From an uncultured Sulfitobacter sp. (lineage in GTDB: Bacteria; Pseudomonadota; Alphaproteobacteria; Rhodobacterales; Rhodobacteraceae): DNA of 64,000 bases. A model generated the notes under the pieces. That model was not told where the DNA came from, ran no database searches, and was given only the letters and a program-made list of their open reading frames with translations. The position numbers and the translations under genes were made by a program. This document shows positions 34,153 to 42,842 of the stretch, one piece after another (positions within the stretch are counted from its first letter, which is position 1; every line of letters starts with the position of its first letter). Where the stretch lies: positions 1 through 64,000 of the forward strand of contig CANMXJ010000018.1 of the NCBI GenBank assembly GCA_947501805.1, written 5' to 3'.

Positions 34153-35661
34153 ATGTCGGACGGATTTACAGTGCGCGGTGTACCGCGATCAATTGCCCTT
34201 GACGGGTGGTGGCTTGCCAGTGATGCCATGCCGGAAACAGCCAAGAACGATCCGCCGCGCAGACCACCATCGACGCTGGGCGAAAGCATTTGGAACAACG
34301 GTCCACTTGGCCTTATCCTGCTGATCCTGCTGGCTGATTTTCTGCTTTGGGGATACAAACCTGCATTTGCTTTGGCGCTTTTTGCATGGTGTATCTTTGG
34401 GACAGTGGCATTAGGGCGGGGATTGAGTAGAGGTGCTTTGAAACCCGCAATCCTATTGGCATTGGCCACATTGCCTGTTCTGGAATACCTCCAGACCCTG
34501 TCAGTCGGCATTCTTGTGATTGGCCTGCTCAGCGCCCTGGTTCTGCTAAACGGCTCCGGCATAAATCGCATCGACAGGTTTGCGGCGTCCCTGCTGCGTC
34601 TTGCCAATGCGATGCCTTGGACGGGACCACTGGCCTTGCTGACAGGGCTGCGCAACTTGCAGGCACACGCGCCGGGACGGGTGTTACTGGAGGATGGCAA
34701 CCTCAGGGCCGCCCTGCGCAATTGGGCGTTTCCGGTTGGCGGGGCCTGTGTCCTGAGTGCGCTTTTGATTGGCGCGAATCCGGTCATCGAACAATCGCTA
34801 CAGCAGCTACTGGCCTTCGATCTTGATCTCGTGGAAGCGATGCGGCGTGCCCTTTTCTGGGGTGGGACAGGGTTGTTGCTCTGGCCCTTGCTGACGGTAT
34901 CGCCAAACCCTGAGCCTTTGGCGTTTGCAGCCCCGAAATGGGGGCCCGCCCTTGGCTTGAATGCGGGATCGGTGTTGCGCGCCCTTTTGGTGTTCAATCT
35001 GTTTCTCGGAGTCCAAAGCGTGTTGGACTTTTCAATCCTTCTTGGCGGTGCCGCACTTCCAGACGGGATGAGCTATGCAACCTATGCCCATCGCGGGGCC
35101 TATCCCCTTCTTGTCACAGCAATGCTTGCAGGTGCTTTTGCGCTAGCCGCGCGCCCTTTTCTGACCAGCCACCACGCCATCAAGCCCTTGTTGCTGATCT
35201 GGTTGCTGCAAAACGTCTTGCTGACCCTCTCTGCCGTGCTGCGCCTTGATCTTTATATCGCGGAATTCGGCCTGACCTATCTGCGCATCCACGCACTGAT
35301 CTGGATGGGACTTGTCGCTGTTGGTTTGATCTTGGTGGGGTGGCAAATCTTGCGGGCGCGTTCTTCACTCTGGCTTGTTGTCTGCTCTGCCAGCCTTGGT
35401 TTTGGCACCCTCTATGTCTGCGCGTTTATCAATTTTGCTGCCCTGATTGCCACACATACGCTTGAGCGCAGCGCCACACATCGGACGGATTGGTCCTATT
35501 TTTGCGCACTTGGTCCAACTGCAAACCGTGCAGTCGCGCGCAAACTGGGCGACTTGCCCGCGCTTTCCTTGCCTTCAGGGGTCAAAACATGTCTGCGCAC
35601 CCACGATCCAATCACAAATTGGCGGGAATGGGACTTTCGCACCCTGCGCACCGCCAGTTAA
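34153..35661 (+). CDS. DUF4153/DUF4173-like polytopic membrane protein
   Basis: A 502-residue protein with about 12 hydrophobic helices after a 50-residue polar N terminus. Features such as FDLDLVEAMRRALFWGGTG, FNLFLGVQSVLDFSILLGG and TYAHRGAYPLLVTAMLAGAF agree with DUF4153/DUF4173 proteins, a family without assigned function. The last 90 residues are soluble. GAGGAG lies 8 nt before the ATG. A two-component system follows 32 nt downstream on the same strand, so this protein may be its sensor partner or target (inference). Confidence 0.75.
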   Translation: MSDGFTVRGVPRSIALDGWWLASDAMPETAKNDPPRRPPSTLGESIWNNGPLGLILLILLADFLLWGYKPAFALALFAWCIFGTVALGRGLSRGALKPAILLALATLPVLEYLQTLSVGILVIGLLSALVLLNGSGINRIDRFAASLLRLANAMPWTGPLALLTGLRNLQAHAPGRVLLEDGNLRAALRNWAFPVGGACVLSALLIGANPVIEQSLQQLLAFDLDLVEAMRRALFWGGTGLLLWPLLTVSPNPEPLAFAAPKWGPALGLNAGSVLRALLVFNLFLGVQSVLDFSILLGGAALPDGMSYATYAHRGAYPLLVTAMLAGAFALAARPFLTSHHAIKPLLLIWLLQNVLLTLSAVLRLDLYIAEFGLTYLRIHALIWMGLVAVGLILVGWQILRARSSLWLVVCSASLGFGTLYVCAFINFAALIATHTLERSATHRTDWSYFCALGPTANRAVARKLGDLPALSLPSGVKTCLRTHDPITNWREWDFRTLRTAS

Positions 35662-35693
35662 GTTGAACATGTCAGTTACACAAAGGCCGTTTC

Positions 35694-36371
35694 GTGAAAA
35701 TTCTAATCGTTGATGATGACCCACGTTTGCGCGATCTGGTCAGCCTTGCGCTTGAGCGTGCGGATTTTCAGGTTGTCACCGCAACCAACGGGCAATCGGC
35801 ACTGACCCATGCCGCGCGTGAAACCCCTGATCTGATCGTCTTGGACATCGGCATGCCAGAGTTGGACGGGTTTGACGTTTGCCGCCGTATCCGCGCCACC
35901 TCTGATGTGCCAATCCTCTTTCTGACCGCACGGGACGATGAAATCGACAAAGTGCTCGGGCTGGAGTTGGGGGCGGATGATTATGTCACCAAACCCTTCA
36001 GCCCACGTGAACTGGTGGCGCGCGTGCGTGCCATTCTGAAACGCAGCACCGGCCCAAGTCATAAGTCACATCTGTCACATGGTCCGGTCACCCTGCACAT
36101 TTCCGCGCATATCTGCCACGTGAACGACATGGTTGTCCCCCTCACATCGACAGAGTTTGCCTTGCTTGCAGCACTTGTGAGGACACCTGCCACGGTCCAA
36201 ACCCGTGTGCAGCTTATTCATGCGATTTGGGGCGTGAATTCGCAAGTTTCGGATAGGACGCTGGACAGTCATTTGCGCAACCTGCGCTCAAAGCTGGCAA
36301 AAGCGGGTGGTGAAGATGTGATTGAAACCGTGCATGGCGTGGGTGTCCGTATGAAAAGTGATCCAGCATGA
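35694..36371 (+). CDS. OmpR-family response regulator
   Basis: A 225-residue regulator starting with GTG. The receiver has acidic residues in IVDDDPR, phospho-acceptor Asp51 (LIVLDIGMPELDG), threonine in LTARDDE and lysine in YVTKPFSPRE. The OmpR-type winged helix follows (about 130-222, SDRTLDSHLRNLRSKL). The next gene, a histidine kinase, overlaps its stop by 4 nt, so the two form a cognate pair. The input signal and targets are unknown. Confidence 0.93.
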   Translation: MKILIVDDDPRLRDLVSLALERADFQVVTATNGQSALTHAARETPDLIVLDIGMPELDGFDVCRRIRATSDVPILFLTARDDEIDKVLGLELGADDYVTKPFSPRELVARVRAILKRSTGPSHKSHLSHGPVTLHISAHICHVNDMVVPLTSTEFALLAALVRTPATVQTRVQLIHAIWGVNSQVSDRTLDSHLRNLRSKLAKAGGEDVIETVHGVGVRMKSDPA

Positions 36372-37372
36372 ACCGCAGGTGGCGCCCGCGACTTGCTTTC
36401 GTTCTGGGCGGTGCGCTCTGTGGCACGCTTGCGCTGTCCTTTGCCGGATTGATTGTGTACCGCTACCTTGGCCCCGCAATCGGTTTCAAGAATGCCGCTA
36501 TCATTCTGGCAACCGTTATTGCCGCCGCCACCTGTGTTCTGGGATATTTGCTGGTCCGGTTGCTGCTGCGCCCGATTACCGAATTGCAACGCTTTGCAAC
36601 CCAAGTCAGCGCATCACCGCAACACCAGATCGCGCCCCCTGCGCATTTCGGCACGCAGGAATTGCACACAACAGCACTGGGCGTCATCGAAATGGCGCAG
36701 ACCTTGCAAAACCGCGAAATGAGCATCCGAAGTTTTGCAGACCACGTCACCCACGAGCTAAAAGCCCCTGTAGCCGTGATCAAAGCTGCAAGCGAATTAC
36801 TTGTGGACGGCGGAACCCTGAGCGACGAGGACCAGCACCTGATTGCGCAGATCACCGGCGCAAGCGATCAGATGGAACGTCATCTGGACGCGATGCAGCG
36901 TGTCGTAAAAGCCCGCGAGGTCCAGCATACCGGAACCACAACACTTGCGGAAATGGCACGCGATTTGCAGAGCGACTTTGCGGACCTCAAGCTTGAGATC
37001 GAAGGGGATGATGTTGGTATTCCCCTTGCGCAGGCAGGCGCGCGCATTGTCTTCGGGCATCTCTTGAGCAATTCACAGCGCCACGCCGCAACCGATGTGC
37101 ACATCGCGGCGGATAAGGCAGACGGGCAGATCACAGTTTTGGTCAAAGACAACGGAACCGGCATTTCAAAGGGTAACCAGACACGTATCTTCGATCCGTT
37201 TTTCACTACAATGCGGGAGGACGGCGGCACCGGTATGGGATTGGCAATCGCACGCAATACGCTTCGCGCACACGGCGGCGATATTGCCATCGCCCCCAGC
37301 GAAACCGGAGCCGCCTTTTTGTTGCGCTTTCAAGCGCCCGTCGGAACGTCGGTTTCTGTCGCTATGTCATAA
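36368..37372 (+). CDS. Membrane sensor histidine kinase
   Basis: A 334-residue kinase with two N-terminal helices (about 8-30 and 43-67) and almost no periplasmic loop, so it probably senses the membrane itself or a membrane partner such as the DUF4153-like protein. A short HAMP-like linker leads to the phospho-acceptor His129 (HVTHELKAPVAVIK), and the ATPase domain has GTGMGLAIARNTLRAHGG. Its last 43 bases overlap the convergent saccharopine-dehydrogenase-like gene. CreC/CpxA-like in general layout. Confidence 0.9.
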   Translation: MNRRWRPRLAFVLGGALCGTLALSFAGLIVYRYLGPAIGFKNAAIILATVIAAATCVLGYLLVRLLLRPITELQRFATQVSASPQHQIAPPAHFGTQELHTTALGVIEMAQTLQNREMSIRSFADHVTHELKAPVAVIKAASELLVDGGTLSDEDQHLIAQITGASDQMERHLDAMQRVVKAREVQHTGTTTLAEMARDLQSDFADLKLEIEGDDVGIPLAQAGARIVFGHLLSNSQRHAATDVHIAADKADGQITVLVKDNGTGISKGNQTRIFDPFFTTMREDGGTGMGLAIARNTLRAHGGDIAIAPSETGAAFLLRFQAPVGTSVSVAMS

Positions 37373-38460
37373 GGCACCATCTGCGCCAGTATGTCCGCCA
37401 ACGCGATTTGCTCATGTGCAAACCCTGCGCGCGGTTCAACTGTATCCTTGAGCAGCTTTTGCAACGCCGCCGCTGCGGGCAGGATCGGAACAAACGGACC
37501 GTGATCATTTTCAGCAACCAAGGACCATCTGACATGCGCGCCATGCCCCTGCGCATCCAGCCCGCGCATATCTACCAGCATGCCACCTTTATCAGAAGTC
37601 GGAATGCGTGTGATCCGCCGCGCCTGCAAAAGCAACGGGATCAACAGTGCGGGATCAGGAAACATCCTGTGTTTGCGCAAGGTGGCAATGGTTTCGATGC
37701 CGCGCTGTTCAATCAAGGATTCCAGCCCCGCCGAGAATGACACCCGCGATTGCACATTGTATCGCGGCCCCAGATATTCCGCATCGAACGTCTCTACCGG
37801 TGCCACACGGCGCGCACCCAGTTTGGGAATGTGAACCCGTTGCGCATTTGTCCATCCTGTTGTTCTGGCCAGTTTACCATTTTGCCAGACAGGTATTTCC
37901 TTGCCTGCGTAACTCAGAATGGCTTCGATCACAGACCGCCCTACCTCGCTTTTGCCGCCCGGCGTGATGCAGATGTCGATACTGTCCACACGTTGCCAAC
38001 CTCGGGTCATGTGATCCACGACGCAGGTCGACAGGGTTGGCGTTGAACTGGCGCCTGTCAACGCCGAGACACAACGGCCTTTTGCAAGGCCGTCCAGTTC
38101 GTCATGGAAATTTGCGAGGTAATCACGCGCATCCGCCAGATCAATGAGATGTGCCCCGGCCCTGAGAATGCTGCGCGCGACATCATAGCTTGCGGTCTGA
38201 AAAGGACCGGAACAGTCGATCACGGCAAAGGGTTTGATCGCGTCCAATTGCGCACCAAAGTTCCGGCTATGATCCAGAGCAATACCCTGCGCATTCAGTC
38301 GGGGCGTTTCTTCACGTAAAACCTGTACAAACCGCTCAGCCTTTGCCGCGCTGCGCGAGGAAACCAACAATTCAATGCCTGCCCAGCCTGCCAAATGACG
38401 CACCAACCGTTTGCCAAATACACCTGTGCCGCCGATGATCAGGATACGCCGGACCATCAC
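37330..38460 (-). CDS. Saccharopine dehydrogenase-like NAD(P)-binding protein
   Basis: A 376-residue protein with an N-terminal Rossmann fold (IIGGTGVFGKRLVRHL near residue 7, then SSRSAAKAERFV) and a central catalytic-like region of the saccharopine dehydrogenase/reductase family (IDCSGPFQTASYDVARSILRAGAHLIDLADAR). The actual substrate is not lysine-pathway saccharopine in most relatives of this type. It is the third gene of an operon with DUF4166 and DCC genes; its start overlaps the DCC stop by 4 nt. In many bacteria the same NAD(P)-binding domain is fused to DUF4166, which supports a shared function. Confidence 0.82.
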   Translation of the reverse strand: MMVRRILIIGGTGVFGKRLVRHLAGWAGIELLVSSRSAAKAERFVQVLREETPRLNAQGIALDHSRNFGAQLDAIKPFAVIDCSGPFQTASYDVARSILRAGAHLIDLADARDYLANFHDELDGLAKGRCVSALTGASSTPTLSTCVVDHMTRGWQRVDSIDICITPGGKSEVGRSVIEAILSYAGKEIPVWQNGKLARTTGWTNAQRVHIPKLGARRVAPVETFDAEYLGPRYNVQSRVSFSAGLESLIEQRGIETIATLRKHRMFPDPALLIPLLLQARRITRIPTSDKGGMLVDMRGLDAQGHGAHVRWSLVAENDHGPFVPILPAAAALQKLLKDTVEPRAGFAHEQIALADILAQMVPYDIATETDVPTGA

Positions 38461-38867
38461 AGGATAAACCGATGCGCGTGTTCAGGACGTGGCACGATGC
38501 AGCTGTCCTTTCTACCAAACAGACGGTAACGATGCCGCGCAATCATACCATAGACAAAATCGCGCAGCCCTTTTGGCAAAGGTTCAGCCCATGCCACCAT
38601 CCGCGCAGGTCCGTTCAAATGGCGGGACAGCGCAATCAGCGCATCGGATTTTTCCAGTGCCACGCCATTTTCAATAAACAGGAAACTATCAGGATCGTCG
38701 GGATCAATACCATGTGTGACGGCCAGATTGCGCCCCGTCTCCGACTGGATCGACACAAATTTGATGCGCGCGGCCTTCTCGTGTTTGAGGGTATATTGCA
38801 CCCCACCATCACACAGCACACAACAGCTGTCGAAAACCCAAACGGCCCATTCTTGCGGCTGTGTCAT
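38457..38867 (-). CDS. DCC-family thiol-disulfide oxidoreductase
   Basis: A 136-residue thioredoxin-like protein of the DCC/DUF393 family. The name-giving motif is visible as FDSCCVLCDGG with Cys16 and Cys19 in a C-x2-C arrangement; the fold continues with KFVSIQSETGR and a C-terminal helix. It overlaps the neighbouring genes on both sides by 4 nt. Biological role is not established for the family; a redox link with the adjacent NAD(P)-binding protein is possible. Confidence 0.88.
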   Translation of the reverse strand: MTQPQEWAVWVFDSCCVLCDGGVQYTLKHEKAARIKFVSIQSETGRNLAVTHGIDPDDPDSFLFIENGVALEKSDALIALSRHLNGPARMVAWAEPLPKGLRDFVYGMIARHRYRLFGRKDSCIVPRPEHAHRFIL

Positions 38868-39511
38868 GATTTGGCATCCTTAAAAACAGCATTCTGGCTG
38901 AGTAACTGCCCGAACAGACGGGACTTCAGGCACATGGAAAACCGAAACGCGCCATTGCCCAGATCGTGATGGCCAATGACCAATGCGCCGGGGCCAAAAA
39001 TCCTCGGGATCGGGATACGTCGGCCAAAGACGGACAGGAAATAATGGTCGCTTTTGAAAATCAACGCATCCGGTTGCGCCTCAACCCGCAGGGCCATGCC
39101 AATGCCAAAACCGATGTATTCTTCCAGACCGGTTGGCCCTGCAAAGCGTTTGGAACTGTGAACCATTTGGGGAAAGCCGGACTGACGGCCATATTGACGT
39201 ATCCAGAATTGACCGTTCCCCGCAATATCTTCGGTGACGACCACCACGGCAGGCTGGCCGACGCAGGTCATATCATAGGGCAAAGGTGCCCCCACAAGCC
39301 GCATGACCTGTGCCAAAAGACGCCCTGGTCCGTTCATATGCATGTCAGTTACAACACCCTGATAGGCGATACTGTCGCCACCTTTGACGCGTTTTCCAAA
39401 CCGTTGACGTATGGCGCGTGGCAGGCCCAGCCAGTTGTCTTGCCCCACAAGATCGCTAAAGCGGGTGTCCTTGCGGGTGTGATCAGGATGTGAAATCGGA
39501 TTCATTTTCAT
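38864..39511 (-). CDS. DUF4166 protein
   Basis: A 215-residue protein with the DUF4166 layout: GLPRAIRQRFG, then AYQGVVTDMHMNGPGRLLAQVMRL, the W-x-R sequence FWIRQYGR and HHDLGNGAFRFSMCLKSRLFGQ. The family is uncharacterised and is often found fused to or beside the saccharopine-dehydrogenase-like protein. The ATG at 39511 follows AAGGTG by 6 nt and is chosen over the GTG at 39520. A GbsR-type operator palindrome lies 29 nt upstream. Confidence 0.85.
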   Translation of the reverse strand: MKMNPISHPDHTRKDTRFSDLVGQDNWLGLPRAIRQRFGKRVKGGDSIAYQGVVTDMHMNGPGRLLAQVMRLVGAPLPYDMTCVGQPAVVVVTEDIAGNGQFWIRQYGRQSGFPQMVHSSKRFAGPTGLEEYIGFGIGMALRVEAQPDALIFKSDHYFLSVFGRRIPIPRIFGPGALVIGHHDLGNGAFRFSMCLKSRLFGQLLSQNAVFKDAKS

Positions 39512-39539
39512 GGTGGTCACCTTGTCGGTCGTGTCGGAT

Positions 39540-39559
39540 ATTTCTGTATAGACAGAAAT
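39540..39559. promoter_or_regulatory. GbsR-type operator upstream of the DUF4166 operon
   Basis: ATTTCTGT-ATAG-ACAGAAAT is a perfect 8-4-8 inverted repeat located between the regulator gene and the DUF4166 operon. The same half-sites recur at 40134-40153, at the start of the regulator gene, so this is probably the binding site of that GbsR/MarR-type protein. Confidence 0.8.
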
Positions 39560-39583
39560 TAGTTTGCAAAAAAACGCGCAAAG

Positions 39584-40144
39584 CTATTCCGATTTTTTGC
39601 CTGTCAACGTGAGGATCGATACAACCTTGCTGCCCATTTTCATCAGCATGTTCAGTTTCGCCTTGGGCACGGCAAGCATCTGGGTTGACCATGTATCAAC
39701 GGTGTTCAGAAACTCCTGCATGTCTTGCATACGCTGCAACACAACAGGGTTGAGCCCCGCTTCCGCCTCGGCGGCCTCTACGCAGTCGGCAATGACGCGC
39801 ATTGCCGGATCAATCTCGCGCTCTTTGCGCCCTTGTGCAACGCGGGTCGCAATTTCCCAGACATCTGTAACCGCCTCAAAATGTTCGCGCCGGTCCCCCG
39901 GCACTGGGACGCGCCGGATCAGTTTCCAACCGACAAGTTCTTTCAGAGAGTTGGATACATTCGAACGGGCTATACCCAATTCTTCGGCAATCTGCTCTGC
40001 ATTAAGGGGCGAAACACTCAGGAACAAAAGCGCCTGAATCTGCGCCACAGAGCGGTTCACGCCCCACTGCCCCCCCATGTCACCCCAATAAAGGATGAAC
40101 TGGGATTTTGCGGCTGATTCTAATTTTTTATCAATTTCTGTCAT
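39584..40144 (-). CDS. GbsR/MarR-type transcription regulator
   Basis: A roughly 186-residue winged helix-turn-helix protein of the GbsR family: FILYWGDMGGQWGVNRSVAQIQALLFLS followed by helix-turn-helix LNAEQIAEELGIARSNVSNSLKELV and wing RRVPVPGDRREHFEAV, then a C-terminal dimerisation helix. It likely represses its own gene and the DUF4166-DCC-dehydrogenase operon through two identical palindromes. The start is uncertain: the ATG at 40144 (MTEIDKK) sits inside one operator, and upstream in-frame ATGs at 40174, 40186 and 40201 are possible, of which 40186 has AGG 5 nt before it. The ligand is unknown. Confidence 0.85.
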   Translation of the reverse strand: MTEIDKKLESAAKSQFILYWGDMGGQWGVNRSVAQIQALLFLSVSPLNAEQIAEELGIARSNVSNSLKELVGWKLIRRVPVPGDRREHFEAVTDVWEIATRVAQGRKEREIDPAMRVIADCVEAAEAEAGLNPVVLQRMQDMQEFLNTVDTWSTQMLAVPKAKLNMLMKMGSKVVSILTLTGKKSE

Positions 40145-40153
40145 AACAGAAAT
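40134..40153. promoter_or_regulatory. GbsR-type operator at the regulator gene start
   Basis: ATTTCTGT-CATA-ACAGAAAT, identical half-sites to 39540-39559. On the minus strand its spacer contains the ATG at 40144. A bound repressor here would block transcription or early elongation of its own gene. Confidence 0.8.
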
Positions 40154-40228
40154 ATCAGGTATTACCGATACCATGTCAACAGACATCATTACCTGACGCA
40201 TTTCGAAACCCTATGGAGAATAGAAAAA

Positions 40229-40254
40229 GGGCGGTTGAAACCAATCAACCGCCC
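40229..40254 (-). terminator. Intrinsic terminator after flotillin gene
   Basis: A 10-bp GC-rich stem (40229-40238 with 40245-40254) with a 6-nt loop. Read on the minus strand it follows the flotillin stop by a few bases and ends in TTTTTC, as expected for an intrinsic terminator. Confidence 0.85.
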
Positions 40255-40261
40255 CATTTTC

Positions 40262-41968
40262 CTATGATTTTGCGGCTTCGCGAGGTTGTGCCGCCACTTC
40301 AGGCTCCGCCACGGTCACAGCTTCCGGCGTTTCCAGCGTTTTTGGACGTTCCTTCACATCCAACGCGCCGTTGGCTACATTTGCCACACCATTCTCAAGG
40401 CTGATCCCCAGTTCTTTGCCAAGGGCCTGCATCGCCGGCATTTGAAGCGCCATACCCAGCACGGAATCAAGGGCCTGATTAACAGGGGTTCCACCACCGC
40501 CACCGGACAGGTCGCCGGAGGCACCACCGCCCATGCCGGTCACCTGATGGATCTTGATAGAGTCGATCTTCTCGGCCGGTCGGACCATTTCGGCAATGAT
40601 CGCTGGCATCGCCTCAAGGCTCGCCAAACGGATTTTCATCGCGATGATTTCGGCGCTCAACTCGTTTTCGGAGTTTGCAATCGCAGTCTGGCCTTCAGCC
40701 GTTGCCAGCATGTCCGTTTTCTTGGCGTCGGCGCGGACAGTCATTGCATTGGCGTCTGCCTGCGCTTCTTCCAGCTTTGCCGCGGCGCGGTCACTTGCCG
40801 CATCTTTTTCGGCAGCAGCAGCAAGGCGGATGCCGGTCGCTTGACGCTCGGCTTCTTTCTGCGCTTCGATCAAAGCGATCTGCTTTTGACGCTCGGCTTC
40901 GGCAACAGCGCGGGCTGTTTCAATTGCTTCTGACGCCTTCTTGGCTTCTGCGCGCGCATTATCAGCCGAGGCACGCGCCTGGCTTTCTTCTTCGGACTTG
41001 CGCGCAACGATGATCTGGCGTTCCTGATCCGCAACTTCCAGCTCGCGCTCTTTTGCAATCTCAGCTTCGCGAATGGTCCGTTCGCGCTCGATCTCGGAAG
41101 CACGCACCGCACGTTCGCGTTCGATCCGCGCCTGTTCTTTCGCCTGATCGGATGCTTCCTGATTGCGCGCAATCTCGGCTTCCTGACTGGCCTGCAAGGT
41201 CTGGATTTCACGGATTTGCGTAATCGACGCTTCCTGCTGTTCACGGTCAATCTGATATTTCAGCTTTTCGGCTTCCATCTCGGAACGTGCAACGGACACG
41301 TCTGCCTCTGCGGTAATCTCAGCCCGCTCCTTGCGCGATGTCGCAATCACGGCAGCCAGTTTTTGCATACCAACAGCGTTAAACGCGTTGTTTTCGTCCA
41401 GTGAATCAAACGGGGTCTGGTCAAGAGCGGTCAAGGAAACGGCCTCCAGCTCCAAACCGTTCTTCAACAGGTCTTCGGAAATCGCATTCTGTACTTCCTG
41501 CACAAAGCTGGCACGGTTCTCGTGCAACTCATCCATTGTCATTTGCGCCGCCACCGCACGCAAACCGTCAATAAGCTTGCCCTCGATCATCTCGCGCAGC
41601 TGATCCACATGGAACGTGCGATCCCCAAGCGTTTGGGCCGCCCGCGAAATTCCGTCATCAGTGGCGTTCACCGAAACATAGAATTCCACACCAACGTCAA
41701 CACGCATCCGGTCCTTGGTGATCAGCGATTGTTCATTCACCCGCGCCACTTCAAGGCGCAGTGTCTTCATGTTGACCTTGGCGATTTCATGCAGGAACGG
41801 CACAACAATCGTGCCCCCGTCCATGATAACTTTCTTGCCACCGGAACCGGTTTTGACAAGGCTGGTTTCACGCGTTGCCCTTTTATAAAGCCGCGCCATG
41901 ATCAGCCCGATAAAGATAAGCAGGCCAACGATAATGCCCGCGATGGTAAGAATTGACATGATTTCCAT
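40262..41968 (-). CDS. Flotillin-family protein (YqiK-like)
   Basis: A 568-residue protein with an N-terminal membrane helix (about 5-28), a SPFH/band-7 domain (about 30-200; GGKKVIMDGGTIVVPFLHEIAK near its start) and a long flotillin coiled coil rich in Ala, Glu and Arg (about 200-450). A proline-, valine- and alanine-rich tail ends the protein. Flotillins scaffold ordered membrane regions and influence fluidity and envelope stress responses. The start is set by GGAGATTCCT. It pairs with the YqiJ-like gene 48 nt upstream, the usual yqiJ-yqiK order, and an intrinsic terminator follows. Confidence 0.93.
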   Translation of the reverse strand: MEIMSILTIAGIIVGLLIFIGLIMARLYKRATRETSLVKTGSGGKKVIMDGGTIVVPFLHEIAKVNMKTLRLEVARVNEQSLITKDRMRVDVGVEFYVSVNATDDGISRAAQTLGDRTFHVDQLREMIEGKLIDGLRAVAAQMTMDELHENRASFVQEVQNAISEDLLKNGLELEAVSLTALDQTPFDSLDENNAFNAVGMQKLAAVIATSRKERAEITAEADVSVARSEMEAEKLKYQIDREQQEASITQIREIQTLQASQEAEIARNQEASDQAKEQARIERERAVRASEIERERTIREAEIAKERELEVADQERQIIVARKSEEESQARASADNARAEAKKASEAIETARAVAEAERQKQIALIEAQKEAERQATGIRLAAAAEKDAASDRAAAKLEEAQADANAMTVRADAKKTDMLATAEGQTAIANSENELSAEIIAMKIRLASLEAMPAIIAEMVRPAEKIDSIKIHQVTGMGGGASGDLSGGGGGTPVNQALDSVLGMALQMPAMQALGKELGISLENGVANVANGALDVKERPKTLETPEAVTVAEPEVAAQPREAAKS

Positions 41969-42016
41969 AGGAATCTCCGTTACTTCGCGTTTTCGATTAA
42001 AGGGTGATTGAGGCGC

Positions 42017-42691
42017 TTAGATGACGAAAAACCGGTCACCGCGTTTCCGGATCAGCGTCACATCGCTGCCTTGTGGAAAAACACCATCATCATCCAGCGG
42101 TTCGACCCTGAGGTAGTGCATATTGCCATACCGGTCTTTGATTTTGGCCTCTGCAGGCTTGCCGCGCATTGCGGTGCCTTGGGTGATTGTCCCGTTGTGC
42201 CCACCCAGATACCTTGTGCGCATGGCGCTGGTTTCTGTCTTGGGCATGATCAGCGCGACCCAGTTTGCAATGATCCGGGTGATCCCGATGGCCGGCACAA
42301 CAGCGATCACCACAGCAAGCAGCGTATAAAGCGGCGTTCCGATCAGCGTGAGCGCAAGCGATTGGATCATCAGGCCAAACAGGCCAAACATTGTCAGGAA
42401 TGACACCAGCCAGATCAGGAAGGGCACATCGCGCGCCCCGATCCATCCAAGAACAGCAGAAGGACCGGTTGGGCCATCCAGACCGTCAACAGGAGCATCA
42501 AGATCAGCCATATCGATATCAGCGGACAGATCAAAATCTGCATCAACGTCGATATCAGGCGTTTCGCCACCCAGTCCAAGAATGGTGGCACCCATGAATG
42601 AGCTTAAGATCTCAAGCAAAAAGAGACCTGCCGTAACCGATAATGCAATCGCAAACGGGAAGGCCGCAGGGGACAAAAATGTATCTAGCAT
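42017..42691 (-). CDS. YqiJ-like NfeD/OB-fold membrane protein
   Basis: A 224-residue protein with three to four hydrophobic helices (about 10-40, 80-105 and 105-140), an acidic loop rich in aspartate (DIDVDADFDLSADIDMADLD) and a C-terminal OB-fold domain (about 150-222, GTAMRGKPAEAKIKDRYGN). This is the layout of YqiJ, which works with the flotillin YqiK in E. coli. It is directly upstream of the flotillin gene. The 151-nt region before it is AT-rich and shared with the divergent mystery-protein gene. Confidence 0.88.
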   Translation of the reverse strand: MLDTFLSPAAFPFAIALSVTAGLFLLEILSSFMGATILGLGGETPDIDVDADFDLSADIDMADLDAPVDGLDGPTGPSAVLGWIGARDVPFLIWLVSFLTMFGLFGLMIQSLALTLIGTPLYTLLAVVIAVVPAIGITRIIANWVALIMPKTETSAMRTRYLGGHNGTITQGTAMRGKPAEAKIKDRYGNMHYLRVEPLDDDGVFPQGSDVTLIRKRGDRFFVI

Positions 42692-42842
42692 ATAAATCCT
42701 TTCGTCTTATACATAGGATCAGATCAACATAATTACAGGTATATATATACATATTCTGGAATTATTTACAAATTTCATTGATTTTTGCACTGCGACTTCC
42801 TATTTTTATAGCTCAACGCTGCAGCAACGATCAGGGAACACC

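Noticed and set aside
40286..40933. 215-codon plus-strand frame opposite the flotillin gene
   Set aside because: The flotillin coiled coil has a regular codon pattern that leaves other frames open; no start signal or family.
42739..42750. GTATATATATAC as an operator for the mystery protein
   Set aside because: A simple alternating AT tract; palindromic by composition and not repeated elsewhere.
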